Under the pieces are notes generated by a model. It saw nothing but the letters and a program-made list of their open reading frames with translations. It had not been told where the DNA came from and made no database searches. DNA of 42,083 bases. Origin: Nonomuraea antri (GTDB lineage: Bacteria; Actinomycetota; Actinomycetes; Streptosporangiales; Streptosporangiaceae). The stretch is from positions 1 to 42,083 of the forward strand of contig NZ_JABCPZ010000081.1 in assembly GCF_013283785.1 (NCBI RefSeq). Reading direction: 5' to 3'. Within the stretch, counting starts at the first letter, position 1. Every line of letters starts with the position of its first letter. The position numbers and the translations under genes were made by a program. This document shows positions 9,917 through 16,495 of this stretch, in pieces.

Positions 9917-10093
9917 GTGCCGCAGCACCAGCGTGGCGAAGAACAGGGCGGTCAGCACGACCACGATGAGCGCGGGTGAGAGCCCGGCGAAGCCGTGGTT
10001 GTGCATCCGCTCCCTGTTGGCGCGGCAGAGGGCGCAACGTCCCTCGATGACGGGGTGGGCGCACTGCGCGCATACGAGGTGTTCGCAACTCAT
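9902..10093 (-). CDS. Small zinc-ribbon membrane protein
   Basis: 63 residues. The N-terminal half holds five Cys (3, 8, 11, 20, 23), including two CxxC pairs (CAQC and CALC) that form a plausible zinc ribbon; the C-terminal half is a single transmembrane helix (about residues 40-60, ALIVVVLTALFFATLVLRHLL). The predicted topology is a cytoplasmic metal-binding head on a membrane anchor. It is tucked between prfB, whose 3' end it overlaps, and ftsE. I recall similar small genes beside prfB in other actinomycetes, which supports its reality. Function unknown. Confidence 0.72.
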
Positions 10094-10157
10094 GACAGCC
10101 CCAAGTCTAGCCGCACAATCGTTTTGTTTCCGTTATGGACGTTCCATGCCAGTCTTC

Positions 10158-10277
10158 CCCCTAGACTGTGCTCTGGCCAATCGGAACGTCGATCATCAGT
10201 AAAGACGACGCCCCCGGTCGGCCAGCGGCGGGAAGTGGGCATGTGCCACCCTCGCTTCCGTCCTGACCCCTAGACTG
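10158..10277 (+). promoter_or_regulatory. Two identical 11-bp CCCCTAGACTG elements; candidate tandem -10 boxes for ftsEX
   Basis: CCCCTAGACTG occurs at 10158-10168 and again at 10267-10277. Each contains TAGACT, which fits the TANNNT -10 pattern; the second ends 20 bases before the ftsE start. No strong -35 is visible. The exact duplication in an otherwise unremarkable intergenic stretch suggests two promoters or two operator copies. Confidence 0.35.
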
Positions 10278-10284
10278 GCATGCC

Positions 10285-10299
10285 GTGATGCTCTCGTGA
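10285..10299 (+). other. Candidate leader mini-ORF overlapping the ftsE start
   Basis: GTG-ATG-CTC-TCG-TGA lies 9 bases after the TAGACT box and its TGA overlaps the ftsE GTG start as GTGA. ftsE itself has no recognisable ribosome site. A leaderless mini-ORF that delivers terminating ribosomes to ftsE is an inference from these positions. Confidence 0.3.
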
Positions 10300-10985
10300 T
10301 CCATTTCGATAATGTCACCAAGGTCTACGCGAACCAGAACCGGCCCGCTCTCGACCACGTCTCCGTCGACGTGGACAAGGGCGAGTTCGTGTTCCTCGTC
10401 GGTCCCTCGGGATCAGGCAAGTCCACGTTCCTGCGTCTGATCCTGAAGGAGGAGCGGCCCAACTCCGGTGCGATTCACGTCGCAGGCAAGGATCTGGCCC
10501 GCCTCTCCAACTTCAAGGTGCCGCACCTGCGCCGCCGTATCGGCTGCGTCTTCCAGGACTTCAGGCTCCTGCCGAACAAGAACGTCTACGAGAACGTGGC
10601 GTTCGCGCTCGAGGTCATCGGCAAGCCCCGGCGGTTCATCCGCAAGGTGGTGCCCGAGGTCATCGAGCTGGTCGGCCTGGAGGGCAAGGCCCACCGGATG
10701 CCCGACGAGCTGTCCGGCGGCGAGCAGCAGCGCGTCGCCATGGCCCGCGCGTTCGTCAACCGGCCGATGATCCTGCTGGCCGACGAGCCGACGGGAAACA
10801 TCGACCCGGCGACGAGCATCGGCATCATGAAGGTGCTCGACCGTATCAACAGGACTGGCACCACGGTTGTCATGGCCACGCACGACGCGGCCATCGTCGA
10901 CTCCATGCGCAAGCGTGTCGTGGAGCTCGAAGACGGCAAGATCGTCCGTGACCAGTCGCGTGGCGTTTACGGCCAGGCGTACTGA
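10296..10985 (+). CDS. ftsE: Cell-division ABC transporter ATPase FtsE
   Basis: 229 residues. FtsE is the cytoplasmic ATPase that, with FtsX, transmits ATP hydrolysis across the membrane to activate peptidoglycan hydrolases during division. Visible motifs: Walker A GPSGSGKST (36-44), the Q-loop in GCVFQDFRLL, the ABC signature LSGGEQQ (139-145) and Walker B ILLADEP (159-165). The GTG start at 10296 is fixed by the conserved MIHFDNVTKVY N-terminus; there is no Shine-Dalgarno, and translation may be coupled to a tiny upstream ORF. ftsX follows after 19 bases. Confidence 0.97.
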   Translation: MIHFDNVTKVYANQNRPALDHVSVDVDKGEFVFLVGPSGSGKSTFLRLILKEERPNSGAIHVAGKDLARLSNFKVPHLRRRIGCVFQDFRLLPNKNVYENVAFALEVIGKPRRFIRKVVPEVIELVGLEGKAHRMPDELSGGEQQRVAMARAFVNRPMILLADEPTGNIDPATSIGIMKVLDRINRTGTTVVMATHDAAIVDSMRKRVVELEDGKIVRDQSRGVYGQAY

Positions 10986-11004
10986 CAGGAGCGGCAGACA
11001 GAAC

Positions 11005-11916
11005 ATGCGGGCGAATTTCATCTTCTCCGAGGTCTGGATCGGCCTCCGTCGCAACCTCACCATGACCATCGCGGTCATCATCACCGTCGCGGTCGGCATG
11101 GCCATGCTCGGCGTGGGCTTGCTGATCAACACTCAGGTCTCGCTGATGAAGGGCTTCTGGTACGACAAGGTCGAGATCTCGGTCTTCATGTGCGGGAAGA
11201 ACGCGACGATGCCGTCCTGCAAGGGGAAGGAGATCTCGCCCGCGCAGCGGAACGCACTCAAGGCCCACATCGAAGGCGTCAACGGGGTCCAGGAGGTCTT
11301 CTACGAGGACCAGGCGACCGCGTACAAGAACTTCCAGGACACCTACGGCGCCGACCAGGGCCTGGTCAAGGTGGCCAAGGTCGAGGACATGCCGGAGTCG
11401 TACCGGGTCAAGCTGACCGACCCGGAGAACTACCAGCCGGTCATCCAGGCGATCCAGGGCCAGCCGGGCGTCTCCGAGGTCATCGACCAGCGCAACCTGC
11501 TGTCGAAGTTCTTCGACCTGCTCGACCTGCTGCGGACGGCCGCGGTGGTCGTCGCGGTGATCCTAGTGCTGGCGGCGGCGCTGCTGATCGGCAACACGGT
11601 CCGGCTGTCGGCGTTCAACCGGCGCAGGGAGACCGGCATCATGCGGCTGGTCGGCGCGTCCAACCTGTACATCCAGCTCCCGTTCGTCATGGAAGGCGTC
11701 ATCGCCGGCCTGATCGGCGGCGTCTTCTCGGCGATCATGCTGATCGTGACCAAGGTCTTCCTCTTCGAGGAGCTGGCCAAGTACACCGGTGGGGCGACGG
11801 GCGCCCAGCTCGGGTGGGACGCGGTGGCCGAGTCGATCACGTACACGATGATCATCGGCGTGCTCATCTGTGTGCTGGCCTCGTTCGTGACGCTGCGCCG
11901 CTACCTCAGGGTGTAG
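11005..11916 (+). CDS. ftsX: Cell-division membrane protein FtsX
   Basis: 303 residues from ATG 11005. The topology is that of FtsX: transmembrane helix 1 (about 20-41), a large extracytoplasmic domain (about 42-180), then three helices (about 183-205, 230-255 and 275-295) ending in a cytoplasmic tail. The extracytoplasmic domain has two Cys (63 and 72, in VFMCGKNATMPSC) that could form a disulfide. FtsX anchors FtsE and recruits NlpC/P60 or RipC-type hydrolases; no such hydrolase or coiled-coil partner is adjacent here. Co-transcribed with ftsE. Confidence 0.96.
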   Translation: MRANFIFSEVWIGLRRNLTMTIAVIITVAVGMAMLGVGLLINTQVSLMKGFWYDKVEISVFMCGKNATMPSCKGKEISPAQRNALKAHIEGVNGVQEVFYEDQATAYKNFQDTYGADQGLVKVAKVEDMPESYRVKLTDPENYQPVIQAIQGQPGVSEVIDQRNLLSKFFDLLDLLRTAAVVVAVILVLAAALLIGNTVRLSAFNRRRETGIMRLVGASNLYIQLPFVMEGVIAGLIGGVFSAIMLIVTKVFLFEELAKYTGGATGAQLGWDAVAESITYTMIIGVLICVLASFVTLRRYLRV

Positions 11917-11965
11917 CGCGTGCTCGATCGAATCGCTCCGCTCCATGGGCCGGTAAGGTCGAAGC

Positions 11966-12433
11966 ATGCCACGTGAGACCGGGCGGAAGGTCATCGCCCA
12001 GAACAAGCGTGCTCGGCACGACTACCACGTCGAGGACACCTTCGAGGCGGGTCTCGTGCTGCAGGGCACCGAGGTGAAGTCGCTACGCGAGGGCCGCGCC
12101 TCGCTCGTCGACGGCTACGCCACCATCGACGACGACGAAGCGTGGCTGCTCAACGTGTACATCCCCGAATACGCCCAGGGGACGTGGACGAACCACGCGG
12201 CCCGTCGCAAGCGCAAGCTGCTGCTGCACCGCAAGGAGATCGTCAAGCTCGCCGCCAAGATCAAGGAGGGCGGGCTGACGATCGTGCCGTTGTCGCTGTA
12301 CTTCAAGGACGGCCGGGCCAAGGTCGAGATCGGCATCGCCCGGGGCAAGAAAGACTGGGACAAGCGGCAGTCGCTGGCCGAGCAGCAGGCCAAGCGGGAG
12401 ATGGCTCGGGCGTTGCGGCACGCCAACAGGTGA
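11966..12433 (+). CDS. smpB: SsrA (tmRNA)-binding protein SmpB
   Basis: 155 residues, normal for the family. SmpB binds the tRNA-like domain of tmRNA and helps it enter stalled ribosomes for trans-translation. Diagnostic segments: NKRARHDYHVEDTFEAGLVLQGTEVKSLR in the OB-fold, and the C-terminal basic tail KKDWDKRQSLAEQQAKREMARAL that mimics mRNA in the decoding centre. Its partner RNA, ssrA, lies about 2.2 kb downstream on the same strand with one gene between. The last bases overlap the next gene as GTGA. Confidence 0.97.
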   Translation: MPRETGRKVIAQNKRARHDYHVEDTFEAGLVLQGTEVKSLREGRASLVDGYATIDDDEAWLLNVYIPEYAQGTWTNHAARRKRKLLLHRKEIVKLAAKIKEGGLTIVPLSLYFKDGRAKVEIGIARGKKDWDKRQSLAEQQAKREMARALRHANR

Positions 12434-14304
12434 ACCGGAAGCCGATGAGCTGGAAACCGTCGCACAGGGTGCGCCGTACCGTTGCCGCGACCGTCACCCT
12501 GGCGGTCGCGAGCACGACGCTGACCGCGTGCTTCGAGGAGTCCTCGCCGCACGACGCGATTCGCGACTTCCTGGTGGGCTGGCAGTCGGAGGACTACGAC
12601 CTGGCCGCCGGCCGCACCGACGGCGATCACGCGACCGTGCGCAAGGCCCTGTCCGACGCCAAGCTGGAGCTCGACGCGGCCTCGTTCCGCTTCAAGATCC
12701 AGCGGGTCACCGTGAACGGCGCGGAGTCCAAGGCCGACTTCCGCGCCGAGGTCGACCTGGGGGAGAACAACCCGCTGTGGGTGTACCACAGCGCGCTGCC
12801 GCTGCACCTGGTCGACGGCAGGTGGAAGGTGCGCTGGTCGCCGTCCGTGCTGCATCCCCAGCTCAAGGAGGGTCAGCGGTTCGCGGTCGACCCTGAGCCG
12901 AACCCGCGCCGGCCGGTCGTCGACAGGAACAACGACCCGCTGCAGAGCGAGGCCTACCTGTACGTGGTCGGCGTGTTCCCGGCCAAGCTGGGCGACCAGG
13001 TCGAAGAAGTCGTCGCGAAGCTCTCCGAGGTCACCGGCTACGCGCAAGACCGGCTGCTGAGCCGCATCAGGTCGTCGCCGCCCGACAAGTTCGTGCAACT
13101 GGTCACGTTCGGCCAGTCCAAGTACGACTCGATGAAGTCGCGCCTGGCGGAGATCCCACTGATCAAGACCGACATGGTGCCGCAGCCGCTCGACCCGGCC
13201 GACCCCAAGCAGATCGTCGGCAAGGTCAGCGCGCTCACGCCGCAGAGCGAGCAGAAGCTCGGCGGCCCCCAGCGGGCCGGCGACTCCATCGGGCAGAGCG
13301 GCCTGCAGCGCGCCTACCAGGACTATCTGACCGGTTCCACCGAGACCAGGGTGATCACCCTCGATCTCAAGACCGGCAAGCAGGCCGCGTTGCTGCAGGA
13401 GTGGCCGGGCCGCCAGAACGTCTCGGTGACCACCACCATCGACAGCGCCATGCAGGCCGCGGCCGAGCGGGCGGTGTCCGAGACGAGCACCAGCGCGCTG
13501 GTCGCGGTCCAGGCGTCCACCGGGGAGATCCGCGCGGTCTCCACCCGCGGGCTGCACCAGGAGAAAGACGCACTGGCCGGGAAGTTCCCCGCGGGCACGG
13601 CGTTCTCGATCGTGGCCGCCGACGCGCTGATCAAGGGCAAGTTCAACGTCAAGCAGCGGCTGGCCTGCCCGTCGGAGCGCACGGTGGGCGGGGCCAAGTT
13701 CGTGCACGCCAGCCCGGTCCCTTCGGCCACCTTCCAGGACCTGTTCGCCAGGGGCTGCGTGACCGCGCTGGCCTCGCTCGCCCGCCGCGTCAGCGCCGCC
13801 GACCTGACCGACAGCGCGAAGGCGTTCGGCGTGGGGGAGCAGTGGCGGCTGCCGCTGAAGTCGTTCAGCGGCTCGATGCCGTCCCTGGCCTCCGACGCCG
13901 ACAAGGCCAGGGCCATCGCCGGGGAGAGCGTCCAGGTGAGCCCGCTGACGATGGCGCTGATGGCCGGGGCGGCCGCCTCGGGCACCTGGCGTCCGCCGGT
14001 GCTGGTGACCGACCCCAAGCCGCCCGCGCCGAGCGCGGACAGCGAGCCCGCACCGCCGCCGCAGCCCGTCGCCGTCGACCCCAAGGTCAAGCAGGCGCTC
14101 ACCGCGATGATGCGGGCCGGCGCGCTGAACACCCCCGCGCAGGCGGGCCGGGCCAAGGTGTACGGCATCAAGGCCACCGCGGGCGGCGGGATGACCTGGT
14201 TCGTCGGCTGGCAGGGTGACGTGGCGATCGCCGTGCTGACCAAGAACTACGACGCCTCGGCGGTGGCCGGCGGCTTCTTCTCCGCCCTCGGCAACACCCA
14301 GTGA
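12430..14304 (+). CDS. Penicillin-binding-protein-like lipoprotein, transpeptidase motifs lost (pseudoenzyme)
   Basis: 624 residues from GTG 12430 (GTGA overlap with smpB), or 619 from ATG 12445. The N-terminus is a lipoprotein signal ending in LTAC. A MecA_N/NTF2-like domain follows (about 40-145), then a linker domain (about 150-310) and a transpeptidase fold (about 320-620) with recognisable framing such as TTTIDSAMQAAAERA, ALVAVQASTGEIRA and GESVQVSPLTMALM. The catalytic residues are gone: the active-site SxxK tetrad is TAFS (13597-13608), SxN is Gly-Cys-Val (13753-13761), and KTG is KATA (14170-14181). It should not form an acyl-enzyme with peptidoglycan or beta-lactams and may act as a structural or regulatory partner. 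The frame is intact, so it is a pseudoenzyme, not a pseudogene. Confidence 0.88.
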   Translation: MNRKPMSWKPSHRVRRTVAATVTLAVASTTLTACFEESSPHDAIRDFLVGWQSEDYDLAAGRTDGDHATVRKALSDAKLELDAASFRFKIQRVTVNGAESKADFRAEVDLGENNPLWVYHSALPLHLVDGRWKVRWSPSVLHPQLKEGQRFAVDPEPNPRRPVVDRNNDPLQSEAYLYVVGVFPAKLGDQVEEVVAKLSEVTGYAQDRLLSRIRSSPPDKFVQLVTFGQSKYDSMKSRLAEIPLIKTDMVPQPLDPADPKQIVGKVSALTPQSEQKLGGPQRAGDSIGQSGLQRAYQDYLTGSTETRVITLDLKTGKQAALLQEWPGRQNVSVTTTIDSAMQAAAERAVSETSTSALVAVQASTGEIRAVSTRGLHQEKDALAGKFPAGTAFSIVAADALIKGKFNVKQRLACPSERTVGGAKFVHASPVPSATFQDLFARGCVTALASLARRVSAADLTDSAKAFGVGEQWRLPLKSFSGSMPSLASDADKARAIAGESVQVSPLTMALMAGAAASGTWRPPVLVTDPKPPAPSADSEPAPPPQPVAVDPKVKQALTAMMRAGALNTPAQAGRAKVYGIKATAGGGMTWFVGWQGDVAIAVLTKNYDASAVAGGFFSALGNTQ

Positions 14305-14462
14305 AATAGTCGCGACGCGGAGCAACCATCGGCGGGCCTCGTCGCGTCTTACTCAATGACTGGGCCCGCTCGGGGGGTTGCGGATCCAGTCGCCGTGATG
14401 AGATCAGGACTTCATCTCGGGGGAAGTCCTGCCGTCCGGACCGGCTCGACCCTGCCGGTCGG

Positions 14463-14504
14463 CCCCCGGGAACGCGTGCTGCTGTGCCGCGTTCCCGGGG
14501 GTTT
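14463..14504 (+). terminator. Strong hairpin terminator after the PBP-like gene
   Basis: A perfect 14-bp stem (14463-14476 with 14488-14501) and an 11-base loop are followed by TTT. The stretch 14305-14462 before it holds no gene but shows shorter inverted repeats: CGCGACG/CGTCGCG, AGGACTT/AAGTCCT and GACCGGC/GCCGGTC. Confidence 0.75.
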
Positions 14505-14597
14505 CGCCACGCCGGAATTAAGTTGGCGTTGGGGGTGTTATCCCATGTACATTCATGTTGCTCACCTCGCCGCGCGGGGTGTGTTGACAACTGCACA

Positions 14598-14981
14598 GGG
14601 GGTGACTGGCTTCGACTTCGATCTTGCAAGCCAGGTGAAGCGGGCCGAGGACTGCGGACATAACCTCGTTAATCCTGTGACCGCGAACAACAAGTGCCAA
14701 TTCTAAGAGCACTGTGGCTAGCCAGGGTTCCCTGGCGCTCGCTGCCTAAGTAGCGAAACCACTGTCAGCCCGGGAGTGCCTTCGGCCCGGTGTCTGGCAT
14801 CGCTAGAAGGCTCAACCGATCTACCCGGCCACGGGGGAGATCGGGAAATCCAACAGTGGCTGAGCCCGTCGGCGACTCGCCTGCGTGATCGCCGGGGCCG
14901 AGAAAAACACAGCAGGCTGCGCCCGGAGAAGCCCTGACTTGGGGTTGAAGGACGCGGGTTCGATTCCCGCCACCTCCACCA
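14598..14981 (+). ncRNA. ssrA: Transfer-messenger RNA (tmRNA)
   Basis: The 5' end GGGGGTGACTGGCTTCGAC and the 3' end GGGTTCGATTCCCGCCACCTCCACCA (split by position at 14956-14981) form the tRNA-Ala-like domain. The acceptor stem GGGGGTG pairs with CACCTCC and includes a G·U at the third pair, the identity element read by alanyl-tRNA synthetase. A T-arm is clear in GCGGGTTCGATTCCCGC, and CCA is encoded at 14979-14981. A tag reading frame ending in LALAA-stop lies in the middle. The length of about 384 nt is normal. tmRNA with SmpB rescues stalled ribosomes. Ends are set by stem pairing; an exact Rfam fit was not computed. Confidence 0.95.
14696..14749 (+). other. tmRNA tag-peptide reading frame
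   Basis: Reading from resume codon GCC at 14696 to TAA at 14747-14749 gives ANSKSTVASQGSLALAA. The C-terminal LALAA is the protease-recognition end. From memory the tag is longer than, and different from, the Streptomyces (ANTKRDSSQQAFALAA) and mycobacterial (ADSHQRDYALAA) tags. Confidence 0.85.
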
Positions 14982-14988
14982 GTTCAAG

Positions 14989-15037
14989 ACCGCCTCTGAC
15001 CTGTCGAGACATCGACGGGTCAGGGGCGGTTTTTTTG
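14989..15037 (+). terminator. Rho-independent terminator of ssrA
   Basis: ACCGCCTCTGACC pairs with GGGTCAGGGGCGGT (one bulge) around a short loop and is followed by seven Ts at 15030-15036, an unusually canonical terminator for this genome. Positions 15038-15160 after it hold no recognised gene. Confidence 0.85.
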
Positions 15038-15160
15038 TTGCCCGCGCACCGCGGCGATCCGCGCCGCCGCAGCGGGCGCGACCGCCGCTGCATCGGCTTT
15101 GGCGGCGCTTAAGACCACGCCTTCACGCTCGGACGAGCGACCGAAATGGAGGCCGTCCCG

Positions 15161-16495
15161 ATGCCGACCAGCGTTCCAGTCCCGCCCATCCCCGCGCATC
15201 CCCTCATGATCTTCCTGTTGCAGATCGGCGTGCTCCTGCTGGTGGCCATCCTGCTCGGACGGGTGGCCAAGCGCTTCGGGATGCCCGCCGTGGTCGGTGA
15301 ACTGTGCACGGGCGTGCTGCTGGGGCCGTCGGTGCTCAGTCACGCCTGGCCGGAACTGGCCAGCGGGCTCTTCCCCCCTGATCCCGCGCAGTTCCATCTG
15401 CTGGACGCGGTGGGCCAGGTGGGCGTGTTGCTGCTGGTCGGCATCACCGGGCTGCACCTGGACTTCGGGCTGGTGCGTCGGCACGGCGGCAGATCGGCGG
15501 CGATCAGCTTCTTCGGGCTGGTCATCCCGCTGGGGCTGGGCATCGGGACCGGGCTGCTGCTGCCGCCCTCGCTGGCCGCGGGCGGCTCGGACCCGGTCGT
15601 GTTCGCGCTGTTCCTCGGTGTCGCCATGTGCGTCAGCGCCATCCCGGTCATCGCCAAGACGCTGTTCGACATGAATTTCATGCACCGCGACATCGGTCAG
15701 CTCACGCTGGCCGCGGGCATGGTGGACGACGCCTTCGGCTGGTTCATGCTCTCGATCGTCTCGGCCATGGCCACCTCGGGGCTGCGTACCGGGTCCGTGG
15801 TCGCCTCGCTGGCGGTCATGGGCGCCGTGATCGTGTTCGCGATCGTGGTGGGCCGCCCGCTCAGCCGGGGGATCTACCGGGTCGCCGGGCGCACGCCGGA
15901 GTTGCCGATCCCGGTCACCGTGACACTGATCCTGCTGGCCGCGGCGGGCACGCACGCGCTGGGCCTGGAGGCGATCTTCGGCGCCTTCCTGTGCGGCATC
16001 CTGATCAGCGAGTACGGCAAGCCCGACCCCGCCGCCCTGGCGCCGCTGCGCACGGTCGTGCTGGGCGTGTTCGCCCCCATCTTCTTCGCCACCGCCGGCC
16101 TGCGCATGGACCTGACCGCGCTGACCCGCCTGGACGTGCTGGGGCTGGCGCTGCTCGTGCTCGCGATCGCCATCGTCGGCAAGTTCGCCGGCGCCTACCT
16201 CGGCGCCCGCCTGAGTCGCATGGGCCACTGGGAAGGGCTCGCGCTCGGCGCCGCGATGAACGCCCGCGGCGTGATCGAGGTGATCGTGGCCATGGCCGGG
16301 CTGCGACTCGGCGTGCTGACGGCCGAGACCTACACGATCATCGTGCTCGTCGCGGTGATCACGTCGCTGATGGCCCCGCCGTTGCTGCGGGTGGCGATGG
16401 CCAGGGTCGAGCACAACGCGCTGGAACAGGTGAGACTCGCCGGCTCGGCCCCACTCAAGACGTCCGGCAAACAACCAACAAGGAGCGGAATATGA
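15161..16495 (+). CDS. Cation/proton antiporter, Kef/CPA2 family
   Basis: 444 residues from ATG 15161, which has GGAGG at 15148-15152; an in-frame ATG at 15146 has no ribosome site. The chain is almost entirely hydrophobic, with about 12 predicted transmembrane helices. Hallmarks of the monovalent cation:proton antiporter-2 family include RFGMPAVVGELCTGVLLGPS in helix 2, AAGMVDDAFGWFML with the paired acidic residues, and GAFLCGILISE. The C-terminus is short, with no RCK/TrkA nucleotide-binding domain. Its stop overlaps the ATG of the tryptophan halogenase (ATGA), so the two are translationally coupled. From memory, Na+/H+ antiporter genes also sit in the rebeccamycin and microbisporicin halogenase clusters; export or halide/pH balancing are possible roles. 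Confidence 0.9.
   Translation: MPTSVPVPPIPAHPLMIFLLQIGVLLLVAILLGRVAKRFGMPAVVGELCTGVLLGPSVLSHAWPELASGLFPPDPAQFHLLDAVGQVGVLLLVGITGLHLDFGLVRRHGGRSAAISFFGLVIPLGLGIGTGLLLPPSLAAGGSDPVVFALFLGVAMCVSAIPVIAKTLFDMNFMHRDIGQLTLAAGMVDDAFGWFMLSIVSAMATSGLRTGSVVASLAVMGAVIVFAIVVGRPLSRGIYRVAGRTPELPIPVTVTLILLAAAGTHALGLEAIFGAFLCGILISEYGKPDPAALAPLRTVVLGVFAPIFFATAGLRMDLTALTRLDVLGLALLVLAIAIVGKFAGAYLGARLSRMGHWEGLALGAAMNARGVIEVIVAMAGLRLGVLTAETYTIIVLVAVITSLMAPPLLRVAMARVEHNALEQVRLAGSAPLKTSGKQPTRSGI

Noticed and set aside
12430..14304. PBP-like gene as a decayed pseudogene
   Set aside because: The frame is intact, codon usage is normal and flanking fold motifs are conserved; motif loss is better explained as a pseudoenzyme.
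14951..14981. A tRNA-like 3' half with encoded CCA
   Set aside because: It is the tRNA-like end of tmRNA: its acceptor partner is 350 bases upstream and no anticodon arm precedes it.
14718..15093. Minus-strand frames of about 90 residues over the tmRNA
   Set aside because: They are antisense to a well-paired tmRNA; the apparent protein text (for example VEVAGIEPAS) is a frequent mis-annotation over the T-arm of tRNA-like genes.
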